The notes under the pieces: model-generated
Seen by the model: the letters and a program-made list of their open reading frames with translations, nothing else
Told to the model about the DNA's origin: nothing
Database searches by the model: none
Part shown: piece after piece, positions 34,286 through 46,210 of the stretch
How positions within the stretch are numbered: position 1 is the stretch's first letter
How the letters are laid out: every line of letters starts with the position of its first letter
Program-made: the position numbers and the translations under genes
Source: Leptobrachium leishanense
Taxonomy: Eukaryota > Chordata > Amphibia > Anura > Megophryidae
Reading direction: 5' to 3'
Length of the DNA stretch: 64,000 nucleotides
NCBI GenBank assembly: GCA_009667805.1
Contig: CM019067.1
Coordinates: forward strand, 163,171,073 to 163,235,072

Positions 34286-34652
34286 CTCTGTTGACCTGTT
34301 TCACTGCAGGTTCTCCTTGGGTTTTCCATAGGATTTAATTTTGCATTATATTCTGTTGTGTGTGTTCTAGGATAGAGTATATCAGAGGTTTATTGATGTA
34401 CTGTAAGTTGCTCCTTGATGCCTGCCTGAATCATAAAATTGTGGTGACTTTACAGGTTAATTGATGTTTTATTTGTGTACTTTATAGTGATGGTTTGACC
34501 TGTTGTTTTGGCTTATGTTATTGTGAGCATCTACTATTGTCATAGATCTGTGCATCCAGCTTACTGATTTGCTTCCTTATTCATTTGGGACATTTGTGAT
34601 ATATATATATATACACTATATATACTTTTTTGTAAATTTATCAACTTGATAT

Positions 34653-36519
34653 TGTCGGGTATATTACACAGAAAAGGAGAATTTTAAAATGGATGCTTGT
34701 AGCCATTTTGTTTTAAAGACCGTTTTTCTTTCAAAATTTCTCTAGGTTTAGAAATGAACGAGGTTTTTTTTTAACAAAGTTCATTCCTGGGTTAAGAAGT
34801 CCCAGACATGAAGGAACCTAGAATGAATGTGAGATAATGCTAAGACATGTCATAAGTAAATTATTGGTCTGTTTTAAACTTTTAAAACAAAAGAGATTTT
34901 GTCTTTTGAGTATAGGAATAAGAGAAAATATTCTGTAATATAAAATTATATTCACAAAATATATGTTTATAATCAAGGTATATTTTATTATAATTACAAT
35001 AGTGAAATATATACTCCAATAAATATTGTAGAAAGTATAATTGATAAATAAAAGAAATTACTGAAGAATATTCAGTAACCAGAAAAGAATTTAGCTGAGA
35101 GGGCTCTAAGTAACTAAAAGGGAGGAGAGCTATAAATAAATGACAGACAGAGACAGTCTAACTGAGAAGACAAGGTCTTTGTTAAGCTAAGTCTGACCTT
35201 GTGACCCTAGATAAAGACCGAGAAAAAGAAATTGGGGAATTAATTGGAATTAAATAGAAGTGCAATACTGCCCTCTACAGGATAGTAAAAATAATGATTT
35301 ATATTATCATTAATATTAACTGTGTGGCTATAATAAGCGGGAAAAAGTTTTTTGTAAGTCAGTCAGAGATTCCAGCAGACAGACTCACATCGCCATGCAC
35401 TCAGACATTCATTATACATGACACTCTCTGAGAAGTCAGAGATTCCAACAGACAGAGACTCACATCAGACTCACACAACGATGCACTCAGATCCCAAGAC
35501 ATGAGGCATTAAAATTCTCACCAAATCTCTAACTCACATGCATTGATTATCTAATATCGATAATTTTCACATATTCCAAAACAAAGCATCACATAGAAAA
35601 TTCCAAGGCAGACTCATCAACATCCAAATTGGACAGGTAATGTATGAAATAAGGAATTAATGTAAAAATATATTTGTAGAGATTTTTGCAACGTAGACTG
35701 AGACTTCTCGGATAAGGTTAAAATCCAAATTCTAAGTAATTCTATATCTGCAGATAGAAATATGAAGAAGTGGATATAAGGATTTATTCCTAAAGAAATG
35801 TTGCAAGATTGATACCAATATATATATTGAATTTGGAAATTACTGTGATTAAAATTAATGAGCAAGGAATTATATAACTACAAAATAAAAAGCAAAAGAT
35901 TAGAAGTTTAATTCTCGAGATTAGGGGAGGATTCACTAAATAAGTTTTTATTACTTATCATAAATTAGCTCATCTTTTGTTGATCCATGTAGCATAGAGA
36001 TAATATATATCTATAAGAGCTGGCTGGTTAAACATTGTTTGCTGGGAAATGCATGTTGTATTAAGCAGAAATGTTTATTAACCATTTGTGTATTAGTTAC
36101 TAACTGATAAGGTAAATGATATTAATCATATATGCAGTTACTAACCGGAGATACATATATTGTGAAGCTAGTTTTTATATGCTGATGGAGTGTGGTTTAT
36201 AAATTGTTGTTTATGATATGAGATTTGAAATTCTTTTGTATACGTAATAAATATATATATATTTTTATCCGATTATTGATTATTGTATTTTTTAAAGCAA
36301 AACACAGACAATTAAAAGAATTCAGGATAATTTCTAAGAGATATAGACGATTGATATTTGTGTCTCGTATAAGTTTCTTATGAAATAATAATCCCTGATA
36401 TATTGGAGACGACTGCCGAGGTAGGTCCAGTAAGTCCAATATAGACATATTGGAGGCTTGGCTGATAAATCCAATATATACAAACGTGTTGTATTCACGT
36501 GCAGAGATTATATCCGACA
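34653..36519 (+). repeat. 5' LTR, 1867 bp
   Basis: TGTCGG to CCGACA. A TATAAATA box at 35131-35138 suggests transcription begins near 35160, which would leave a very long R-U5 of about 1.35 kb. An AATAAATATAT polyadenylation-like word lies at about 36246. An LTR this long is unusual; foamy-virus LTRs approach it. Confidence 0.85.
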
Positions 36520-36522
36520 AAT

Positions 36523-36540
36523 TGGAGGCACTGTTGAGAT
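36523..36540 (+). promoter_or_regulatory. Primer binding site, tRNA-Thr-like
   Basis: TGGAGGCACTGTTGAGAT starts three bases after the LTR. The complement of the 3' end of a vertebrate tRNA-Thr would be TGGAGGCACCGCTGGGAT (from memory of tRNA-Thr). The match is 15 of 18 and all three differences are transitions. Confidence 0.6.
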
Positions 36541-36671
36541 TGTAGTTTTTGTTTGGAATATAATTGTCAGTAATTGTCTGATTAGACAGAGATAAAATAT
36601 ATATATATATTTTGATTCCTTGTTGTATTTTGACTTGTGGTTTTTACGGTTATCTACTAAACAGTGTAAAA

Positions 36672-38475
36672 ATGTCAGAGTCAGAATCTGAGACTCAGGA
36701 AGATGTAGAGATACATACTAATCAAATAATATTGATAGATGTTATGTCTTATCTAAAGGACAAGTTACACGTCACAGACGATTTATTTGAATGGATAAAA
36801 GAATTGAAATCAAATATATCGAATTATATTGATTCAATCTGGTCAGATCAATCAAATTTTCTTGAGTGTTTGCGAAAGATAAGTGCAGCCACAAATAAAA
36901 AGGACAAAGAAATGTTTGCTTTAAAAATTGTGCCTGAATGCATATACTTGATCGCAGAAATGAACAAGAGATTGAATGATGACAAAGAAACCAGAGACAG
37001 ATTAGAAAATAAAAATTGTGACTTGCATGAAACCGTAAATAAATTAAAAGATGAGTCAGAACGAATGATAATGGAATTGAAGGTGTGTGCAAGAGAAAAA
37101 GATCAAATGCAAGATGAGATTGCTCAATTATCCAAATTAAATAAGGAGCTAAACAAACAATTGGCGAGAATGAAACGCGAACATGAGAAATTCGCTGATG
37201 AGTTACGTCAGGTTGAAACTGATGTTCGAAGGGTTAAAGATTCTTCGTTAGAGAAGTTCCCTTTGAAAGCTTTAAGCTATACATCACTGATAAGACCTGA
37301 TGACGGCTCTGTGTATCTGAAAAGCCAGAATGAGCAGAGCGAATGTGAAAGTGAAACTAAATCTCATGATGAAAAAAGAGTAAAACCTCTTACAAAGGAG
37401 TATTTCAAATCACATCACTCTAGCCAGCCACAGCCTATTAAGAAATATCATAAAGTGAATGATTTAACGAAAATTATTAATTTCCTCAAAACCTCAGTAG
37501 GTATTTTTGATGTTAAGGCATCATCACAAATAATAAATCATTTATCGATGTTTGAAGAAGCTGTGGAAATAATGGGAATAAATTCAGATGCTCAGAAAAT
37601 TGAGTTGATTCCATGGGTCTTTGAAAGTAAACATAGGTATTTTTTCAGTCTTTGAAAGAATCTGGTATAAGGAAATGGAGTAAAGTAGTTTCTGAGGTCA
37701 AATCTGAATTTGGGCCTCACCGTACCAGTCTAGCTGCGAAAAGAGCAATTTTAACTCTAAAATGCAGACCTAATCAAAGCCCCCGTGAATTTCTTTCAGT
37801 CCTTAAAAATGCGTACAGCTTGGCTGAAAGAAACCCAGATTTTGAAAACCCTGAATTTATCCAATTATTTTATGACGCATTGCCAAATAAAATAAAGGTC
37901 ATTTTGGCAAGAGATTATGACCCGAGAAATGGTTTGGATTGGGTACTAAAAGAAAGTATGACCCTATTTACTGTATTTGAATATAGTGAAGAAACTCAGG
38001 GGAAAAGAGTGAAAAACTCACCTGAGGAAATAGCGGAAATTCACGCTAAAAAGGGAGATATTAAATTTGAGTCCCACAAAAAGAGTTATGCGGAAATATT
38101 GCGTGACTCCATACCCCAAAGGGAAAAATCCAAGCCAGATCAGGAAAAGGGTTTGCCAGAGAAAATTCAGGAAGTAAATTTCAATCTAGGAAGCAATGGG
38201 TACCTAGAAGTCAGTGGGTTAAATCAAGGGAAAATGTACCTAGACAGGAAACAACCAGAGGTAAGACTGAATCTGATGCGTCTGATAATGCGCAAGCTTC
38301 GTCCCCAAGGACGAATAGAAAGCGGAGATATAATGTACGCCAGCGTATGGGTCAAATGCAGGAAGATTTCCGTGTGCTGACAGAAAAACTGGATCAGATC
38401 ACTCAGTTAATGACTGGAAATAACCCTGGTCAGGTTGTAAGCGATGCAACACCTGCAGCCCCACCCAACCAGTGA
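36672..38475 (+). pseudogene. gag of the long-LTR element, two frameshifts
   Basis: ATG at 36672 (MSESESETQE). Residues about 95-190 form a charged heptad-like region likely to be a coiled coil. A capsid part follows a one-base frame change at the T run 37639-37645 and contains an MHR-like segment (NQSPREFLSVLKNAY, about 37770-37815). A second frame change lies between about 38105 and 38220. The C-terminal part is basic (RTNRKRRYNVRQR) and has no Cys-His knuckle. It ends at TGA 38473-38475, in frame with the protease. Gag builds the particle. With the frame changes it cannot be made as one chain here. Confidence 0.75.
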
Positions 38476-39351
38476 CTAGATGATGTTTCTGATGAAGTAA
38501 CCAGCATCCATGACAATTTACCAGAAAGTGATGATGAAATGATTAATACAAATGTTTGTATGGTTGACGATTTAAACCCTTCCCTGCAAAGAGAAGGAAA
38601 ATGTATTTTATCTCCCCAGACTAAGTGCGAGCAAGCTGAGAAGACTGGATCCGAAATGGACAGCACAGCTGCCAAAAGCACGTTTGAGAGAGAAAAATCA
38701 GTTGGTAAAATCTATCCAAAACCTAATTTCATATCTCACTCTAAATTTCTCTGTAAATTGCATAGCATTGAAGACCGATATTATGTGAATGTAGAATTAC
38801 AAGATAATTTACCACATATTCCGTCCTTGCTAGACACTGGAAGCCAGGTTACGTTAATATCAGCACATTATTTTGAACAGGTCCAAGAACTGTCCTCCAG
38901 GAAGCCTAGATTAGATAAATCTAATGCTAATCTAGTGAGTGTGAGTGGCACATCTCTGAAAGTTCTGGGCACGGCTAAATTGGATTTTAAATTGGGGAAT
39001 AAAGTAATTCGGCATCCAACACTTGTTGTGGATCTGCCCCAAAATCGCCTAATTATTGGAATGGACCTTCTCAAAAGGTTAAATCCAATCATTGATTTTA
39101 TCAATGAGGTTATTTGGTCCCAAGTAAATGTTCCAATCAGCTATGATAGATCCCAATCCCATCACACTCAGCGTAACTGCCACGTGATTGAGGAAAGGCC
39201 GGATTCTATTGAAGTCCACTTCAGAAATAGCCAGACACCTGATATCTCTTTCTTAAGGCCAAAGCCCCTGACTACAGGAGAGCAGGAGGATAACACCATA
39301 TGTGTTCCCCCGAGAGAATTCGAGATATATGTCTGGAAGACGACGTGCTAA
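38476..39351 (+). CDS. Retroviral-type aspartic protease region
   Basis: In frame with the end of gag across the TGA codon at 38473. An open linker of about 110 residues leads to the protease fold: active site LLDTGSQVTL at about 38827-38856, a flap-like glycine/serine stretch (VSVSGTSLK) and the closing LIIGMDLLKRLNP segment near 39050-39080. It would cut Gag as a dimer. The frame closes at 39351, soon after the protease, and no polymerase follows. An overlapping acidic frame at 39300-39566 may be the shifted continuation. Confidence 0.7.
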   Translation, partial: LDDVSDEVTSIHDNLPESDDEMINTNVCMVDDLNPSLQREGKCILSPQTKCEQAEKTGSEMDSTAAKSTFEREKSVGKIYPKPNFISHSKFLCKLHSIEDRYYVNVELQDNLPHIPSLLDTGSQVTLISAHYFEQVQELSSRKPRLDKSNANLVSVSGTSLKVLGTAKLDFKLGNKVIRHPTLVVDLPQNRLIIGMDLLKRLNPIIDFINEVIWSQVNVPISYDRSQSHHTQRNCHVIEERPDSIEVHFRNSQTPDISFLRPKPLTTGEQEDNTICVPPREFEIYVWKTTC

Positions 39352-39566
39352 TTATTCACCTCCACAAGAGGGAGACAGAACCAGATGGACATAGTGACCC
39401 TGAAGTGATCAGATACCCAGATCCTCAAGATGAGTGGGTAACAGATCTAGATAATGATGGAGACAGTCCTAATGTTATTGGAAAAAGTTATGTTATATAT
39501 TCTAGAAGAAATAAAACTGCCAAGCTCAATTGCATGATTGTCATTCTAGATTATCTCAGAATGTGA

Positions 39567-40315
39567 AGATGGAACAACAGAAGACACTTAACTGGTATCA
39601 TGTGAAGTGATGTTTTAATTAACATGTGATTCTTCTTCCCAGCATTCAGATGTTTAACTCAAGCTAGTAGATAGACTAGATCCGTACGGTTAATTAAATT
39701 TAATCAGAGATCAGAGTATCTATAGGGAATTTGAGTGAAATCGCTAGTCTATGAATGGTTATTTATACTCTTTCTTTCAACAGAAATTGAGAAAATGGTT
39801 AATCCGAACTGCGACGCTTAATCCGCAAAGATGAATCGGACCACCAAAGATTGCGACTATCTGGAAATTCTACGGTTTTCCGCACAATTCCAAGGAGAAT
39901 GCTAAAGTCCCATGCGCATCAAGCTCATGCAAGCCTGAAAGACATGCGGGATACAGCCAGGATACCGTTGATTGCTATGTACAAGAACCACCGAAAGAAA
40001 AATATTTGCTGCATATTTTATTGCAACCGCTGTTCGATACAGAGAGAGAAGCAAATGTTTACCGGAAGAATCTGGTACAAAACAAGAGAGTGTTCATACC
40101 CACACCAGTGATTCTCGTGAAAGTTTCTAAAGAATCAAGAGTTGTTATCGAGAAGTTATTTTTTATAAATGAAGTCTGGTATGACGAGAACAAATCGTTG
40201 TCGTATTCCAAGGGCAAGAGATACCCATGAATCCAGATTTGAAATCTTTGCTAAAGAACTAGCATGACCATACTATTGAACTTCTAATAAATAAAATAAT
40301 CTAACAATTTATGCT
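39567..40315 (+). other. Interior remnant, no polymerase motif
   Basis: Short frames only (39851-40111 and 40006-40230). Neither has RT, integrase or clear envelope motifs. The junction where pol would have been lost cannot be placed without a full-length relative. Confidence 0.4.
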
Positions 40316-40318
40316 CCA

Positions 40319-40531
40319 ATGTATTCACAGATTGATCATCAATTGCTATCTGCTTATAACGGGCCGAAGATTACAGAGATTGTGATTTGTATAGTAATTA
40401 TGTTTCTAACTGTCTGGATGATTGTACTAACAAAGAAAGTACGTACATTGAAGTTTAAAAACACTGCATCTTCAATTATTAAATGGATGAAAGAAGAAAA
40501 ACGTGTTGCGAAAGGTGGAAACCTAGCCTAA
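40319..40531 (+). pseudogene. Possible envelope transmembrane tail
   Basis: A 70-residue frame with one strong membrane segment (IVICIVIMFLTVWMIVL, residues about 22-38) followed by a basic cytoplasmic-like tail, just upstream of the purine tract and 3' LTR. Position and topology match the end of a retroviral envelope protein. No other envelope part is recognisable, so this is a positional inference. Confidence 0.4.
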
Positions 40532-40609
40532 TTGGTAAAGGGGGAGATAATGTATGTTTTCCTGAAATTTAATTGGTCAATAAATATCCAAGAAACCAAA
40601 GGGGGGTTA

Positions 40610-42478
40610 TGTCGGGTATATTACACAAGAAAGGAGAATTTTAAAATGGATGCTTGTAGCCATTTTGTTTTAAAGACAGTTTTTCTTTCAAAATTTCTCT
40701 AGGTTTAGAAATGAACGAGATTTTTTTTTACAAAAGTTCATTCCTGGGTTAAGAAGTCCCAGACATGAAGGAACCTAGAATGAATGTGAGATAATGCTAA
40801 GACATGTCATAAGTAAATTATTGGTCTGTTTTAAATTTTAAAACAAAAGAGATTTTGTCTTTTGAGTATAGGAATAAGAGAAAATATTCTGTAATATAAA
40901 ATTATATTCACAAAATATATGTTTATAATCAAGGTATATTTTATTATAATTACAATAGTGAAATATATACTCCAATAAATATTGTAGAAAGTATAATTGA
41001 TAAATAAAAGAAATTACTGAAGAATATTCTGTAACCAGAAAAGAATTTAGCTGATAGGGCTCTAAGCAACCAAAAGGGAGGAGAGCTATAAATATAATGA
41101 CAGACAGAGACAGTCTAACTGAGAAGAGACAAGGTCTTTGTTAAGCTAAGTCTGACCTTGTGACCCTAGATAAAGACCGAGAAAAAGAAATTGGGGAATT
41201 AATTGGAATTAAATTAGAAGTGCAATACTGCCCTCTACAGGATAGTAAAAATAATGATTTATATTATCATTAATATTAACTGTGTGGCTATAATAAGCGG
41301 GAAAAAGTTTTTGGTAAGTCAGTCAGAGATGTCAGCAGACAGACTCACATCGCCATGCACTCAGACATTCATTATACATGACACTCTGAGAAGTCAGAGA
41401 TTCCAACAGACAGAGACTCACATCAAACTCACACCACGATGCACTCAGATCCCAAGACATGAGGCAATTAATATTCTCACCAAATCTCTAACTCACATGC
41501 ATTGATTATCTAATATCGATAATTTTCACATATTCCAAAACAAAGCATCACATAGAAAATTCCAAGGCAGACTCATCAACATCCAAATTGGACAGGTAAT
41601 GTATGAAATAAGGAATTAATGTAAAAATATATTTGTAGAGATTTTTGCAACGTAGACTGAGACTTCTCGGATACGGTTAAAATCCAAATTCTAAGTAATT
41701 CTATTCTGCAGATAGAAATATGAAGAAGTGGATATAAGGATTTATTCCTAAAGAAATGTTGCAAGATTGATACCAATATATATATTGAATTTGGAAATTA
41801 CTGTGATTAAAATTAATAAGCAAGGAATTATATAACTACAAAATAAAAAGCAAAAGATTAGAAGTTTAATTCTCGAGATTAGGGGAGGATTCACTAAATA
41901 AGTTTTTATTACTTATCAATAAATTAGCTCATCTTTTGTTGATCCATGTAGCATAGAGATATATATATATCTATAAGAGCTGGCTGGTTAAACATTGTTT
42001 GCTGGGAAATGCATGTTGTATTAAGCAGAAATGTTTATTAACCATTTGTGTATTAGTTACTAACTGATAAGGTAAATGATATTAATCATATATGCAGTTA
42101 CTAACCGGAGATACATATATTGTGAAGCTAGTTTTTATATGCTGATGGAGTGTGGTTTATAAATTGTTGTTTATGATATGAGATTTGAAATTCTTTTGTA
42201 TACGTAATAAATATATATATATTTTTATCCGATTATTGATTATTGTATTTTTTAAAGCAAAACACAGACAATTAAAAGAATTCAGGATAATTTCTAAGAG
42301 ATATAACGATTGATATTTGTGTCTCGTATAAGTTTCTTATGAAATAATAATCCCTGATATATTGGAGACGACTGCCGAGGTAGGTCCAGTAAGTCCAATA
42401 TAGACATATTGGAGGCTTGGCTGATAAATCCAATATATACAAACGTGTTGTATTCACGTGCAGAGATTATATCCAACA
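40610..42478 (+). repeat. 3' LTR, 1869 bp
   Basis: Preceded by the polypurine tract AAAGGGGGG (about 40598-40606). Nearly identical to the 5' LTR with scattered substitutions and short indels, for example TATAAATATAATG against TATAAATAAATG. Ends CCAACA and is followed by ATAT. Confidence 0.85.
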
Positions 42479-42482
42479 ATAT

Positions 42483-43845
42483 ATTCTTCTTTTGTGTATT
42501 TGTTGAGTTCAATAAAGATTTTTCCTTTATGGTGTGCATCCTTTTTCATTTGATTTGAGTTTTCTTGGGGCCATCTGAGGAGTGGTCCTATCGATTTGGT
42601 TGGCACCCATTTGCATGTTTAAGATTCGGTGTGCATTACAACCATCTTTTTTGCCACATTAGAATGTCCCATACAAAAATATATACAGTAAGCAGCAGCT
42701 ACATCCGTACTTGCTTTTTGGATGTAATATGCCATTAAATAAATAAACACAGCACTCGAGTTGTTCTGCTGTATCGGCAACATGGGAATAAGGCCCGTAG
42801 TTTTTTTATACTCACAATATGCAAGCGTATCTCAGTTTTAATACTATACAAATAGAAGGGTATAGAAAAGCTTTTTTTCACACACTCCAAACTATTCACT
42901 GCATACAGGAAGTGATTTGCTTAATTTTAAATGTGTAACTAACACAATAACTTATTTAATTACTGTATTACTGGAAAAGTTTCTAAAGTATTATGGATGG
43001 ATTGTCTTATGTCAATAAAAAAGCATTGCTTCCTTTGATGTTTTAAATAAACAAGCACAACAAGAATACATCACAATTTCAAAATTTTTTGACCTTCCTA
43101 TGCATTTTATCTTTTTGGTTTTAAAGGTATGCGATTACTGTGTTTTCTCATTGAAAAATGAAAGAAATAATATTTAACAACATGAATGGAACACAAATAT
43201 TTGTTATAGACATGCAACCGTATTATTAGTATGCTTTCTTGCTTAACATACTTTTCAGTTTCTCCCTGCTGGTATTCCAGTCTCTGTTTATGTGTTGCTG
43301 TCTATTCTACATTCCGAATATATTTACAGGTTCTTCTTGTTTAATACTTTGTAATAAAAAGTGCAGTGTATAAAGAAATGGAAATTAACTATTGGCTCAC
43401 AAATGTCAGAATATTAATATAAAAATATTTCAAGGTGGCTTAGGAACACAAATGAAAAGTACATTCTTTTCCTTACTTTTTGTTTATCGTACATTTAAAT
43501 GTGTCAATAAACACATCTGGTGTTATATTCTGTTGCATTAACATGTAAAACACATCTCTTTTAAAAACAGGATGGTTTTAAATGCTTGACAGAGCCCCTT
43601 AACCATTTGTAAACACTCATATGTTAAGGTACTGAAATACTGAATCTACAAAACGTTCAAATTTGCAATTCCACTCCATATTAATTCACTTATAACGTTA
43701 CCAAATGCTGCCTGCTAATGGCTTATTGACTAACAATTTTGACCATATAATATGGCCAACATTTTGGAAAACGATTTTTGCCTGCCAAGTGGGTCAAGTT
43801 CTAGCATTAGTGGGAAACGTTATTACATCAAATATGGATTGATCC
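42483..43845. other. AT-rich DNA, no gene seen
   Basis: No protein-like frame or terminal repeats. The stretch at 42500-42620 contains an AATAAAGATTTTTCC word resembling a polyadenylated repeat tail, but no family was identified. Confidence 0.55.
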
Positions 43846-44330
43846 TCTATAGTTAACACTGGGTAGTCTGATTTCCATATGGAATAGCCTTCTCCATAAT
43901 GGCACCATTGAGTTAAAACCTTGAGAGACCTGAGCGGGGACCCATCGTAGAGCAGGCCACTTATACTGTTGTTCGTTCTCAGAACGCTTACTAACCTTGT
44001 TTTTGCTCACTTTACGTATTCAGGATAATACAGACATGGACCCCTTGCTCGATGAGCATATAGGGGTGTCAGCTATACCCTCCTGACAAGGTCTAATGGG
44101 GCCAAAATAATCATCAGAGGTTTCTGCACATCCCATGCAGAGATTACTTCCTTGTCATTTCAGTTCTGGGCACCTTTTGCGGGTGATAGCAGCTTGATTT
44201 GCTTATGGAATAGTCCTCTGTAATGGCACCATTGAGCTAAAACCTTGTGAGACCTGAATGGGAACCCACCATAGACCAGGCCACTTATGCTGTTGTTCAT
44301 TCTCAGGACTCTTACAAACCTTGCTTGCTA
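43846..44330. repeat. Diverged direct repeat of about 135 bp
   Basis: The block at about 43865-44000 recurs at 44190-44325. Shared phrases are ATGGCACCATTGAG, AAAACCTTG and GACCTGA, then CAGGCCACTTAT and CTGTTGTTC. The copies are roughly 325 bp apart and clearly mutated. Family unknown. Confidence 0.65.
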
Positions 44331-44370
44331 TATTTATTTATTTTATTATGAGGGTTAGCCTGTGGCCAAG

Positions 44371-45130
44371 TGTCACGGCACGTGGGGGATTTGAGCTCAG
44401 GGGGCAGGGATACAAAAGGTGAGGAGACCAGAATGGTAGTGTTACAAAGGGATTTATTCTGAACCAGGTAAAAACACAGAACTGAGCTGGGGCAAATGGA
44501 ATCAGAGGTGGAACTGGTGCACAGGTAGGCAGAGGCTGAACTGGGGCACAGGGACACAGATGCAGGAAGAGGGCTGACCAGACACAAAGGTATAGTGGAG
44601 GTCTTGGATATGATAGAGTCTCTGATATGCAGAGTCTGTAGAAGTAACAGGATCTGTAGCATGGTCTTGGAGTGGTAGAAGGATCTGTAGCAGGGTTTGG
44701 AGTAGCTTTAGGATCTGTAGCAGGGTCTTGAAGTATTAGCAGGATCTGTAGCAGAGTTTGGGAGCAGTAGAAGGATCTGTAGCAGGGTCTTGTAGTAGCA
44801 GGATGTGGGAGACTAGGAGCAGGACCACAGTAAGTAGGGTACTCAGAATGGAGGGATGGAATAGAGGCTTCAGGGAGAACCTTCCAAGATGAGCATTCTA
44901 GAGGAGAAATACAAAGAAGTCCAGAGCAGGGGAAAAGGCATATCTGCCTATAAATGGAGACAATCGGAAGTAGATGATTAGCATCTGGCTTCCTACTTGT
45001 GCATAGAATAGAAGACCAGGAATGGACTAGGAAAACCAGGTCTGGAGCAGTAGCATGAAAGGTGCTTCCGTAATCAGGGAGTAGCAGCACTGGTGTAGGC
45101 CTTCCTATGGCATCTCCATGGCCTGTGACA
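44371..45130. repeat. Solo LTR, 760 bp
   Basis: Begins TGTCACGGCA and ends GCCTGTGACA, with inverted TGTCAC/GTGACA termini and a perfect 5-bp duplication CCAAG (44366-44370 and 45131-45135). No internal region follows, as expected after recombination between two LTRs. Inside, GGATCTGTAGCAGGGTCTTG recurs about four times at 44640-44800 (unit about 35 bp). The minus-strand open frames reflect this repeat. Confidence 0.85.
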
Positions 45131-45135
45131 CCAAG

Positions 45136-45928
45136 ACATACAGCTGCTGATATCATTGTGCTGTACTTCTTTCTGAGGGCAGGGGCTAACAAAGCAGCTA
45201 CTCCGAAATACCTGCACTGAAATGGAGATGGTAAGTAATATCTGCAGGCACAGATTTTCTTACCATCTCTGTTTCAGTGGCAACTGTGGAATAAAGCCCA
45301 TCATCTATGGAGTTGCTAGCATTCCAACAGTGGTAGTTAAATTTACATCCGGGTCGGAATACAGCCCTTTGTGTCTATGTAGATTGGAATCCTGAAATAA
45401 TTGCGGGTTAATATCTGCAGTTAATATCAGCAGCTGCATATCTTGCTCAGCACAGATTATGCCTACAGGAACTCAGGTGTTAAGTCTTTAAAGAAACAAA
45501 AGAGGTTATATACGAACCATCAATCTTTCACTCAAACAATGGCTTAAATTTATCAAACTATGTGCTCACTTTAATTATATTGACAGATTTTTTTAAAAAA
45601 ATCTTGAGTACTTGAGGATATTTCTTTTGAAATATCAGCTGATTCAGTTGAAAATTGTGTGACCCAAACTGAATTCAGGAAAAATTTACCTGTTTAGTAA
45701 AACTATTGGGGCCAAAAACCAGTGTAAATATGTATGCACGGATCTACTTTCTTTGTTTCACTATCTTGCTTTTAATCCCAGACTTGCGCGCAAAAGTGTG
45801 ATGACATCACTAGTCCCAGAGTTGGCCCTGCAGACAGGATATTCAAAATATGTTGAGTGACAACTGGTGGGCAGAAGAAACTCCTCCGCTTCACATTAGT
45901 AAACCTAGCCAAATGGGGCAGGAGGGCC
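45136..45928. other. Non-genic DNA
   Basis: No recognised element or protein. Target region for the short LINE insertion that follows. Confidence 0.5.
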
Positions 45929-46210
45929 AAGAGGGGCACTCTTAGATTAGAGGGGCAAAGGTTTAAAAGTAACATCAGGAAGCATTATTTTACTGAGAGG
46001 GTGGTGGATACATGGAACAGCCTTCCAGTAGAAGTGGTAGAGGCCAAAACAGTAATTGAATTTAAGCAAGCATGGGATAGGCATAAGGCTATCCTAAACA
46101 AAAGATAAATCCAGGTAAAGTATCCATGTAATTGGGCAGACTAGATGGGCCGAAAAGGTTCTTATCTGCCAACATTTTTCTATGTTTCTATGTTTCTAAG
46201 AGGGGCACTC
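45929..46210 (+). mobile_element. 5'-truncated LINE insertion, copy 2, with 13-bp target duplication
   Basis: The insert 45942-46197 is flanked by a perfect duplication AAGAGGGGCACTC (45929-45941, 46198-46210). It reads the last part of the LINE protein (FTERVVDTWNSLPVEVVEAK) to a stop at 46108, then the 3' tail with GACTAGATGGGCCGAAAAGG, ending in TTTCTATG repeats. Only the final 256 bp of the LINE were copied. Confidence 0.9.

Larger units (their letters stand above)
34653..42478 (+). mobile_element. Long-LTR retrovirus-like element lacking pol
   Basis: A 7826-bp element. LTRs are 34653-36519 and 40610-42478 (1867 and 1869 bp), beginning TGTCGG and ending CCGACA or CCAACA, with a 4-bp duplication ATAT on both sides. 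The interior is only 4.1 kb: primer site, gag, protease, short frames and a possible envelope tail. No reverse transcriptase, RNase H or integrase motif appears in any frame. LTRs differ at few sites, so the insertion is recent and must have depended on enzymes from a relative. Gag has an MHR-like segment, which favours an orthoretrovirus-like origin. Confidence 0.85.

Noticed and set aside
44338..45192. 284-residue minus-strand frame
   Set aside because: It crosses the solo LTR boundaries and its repeats are those of the LTR; no domain recognised.
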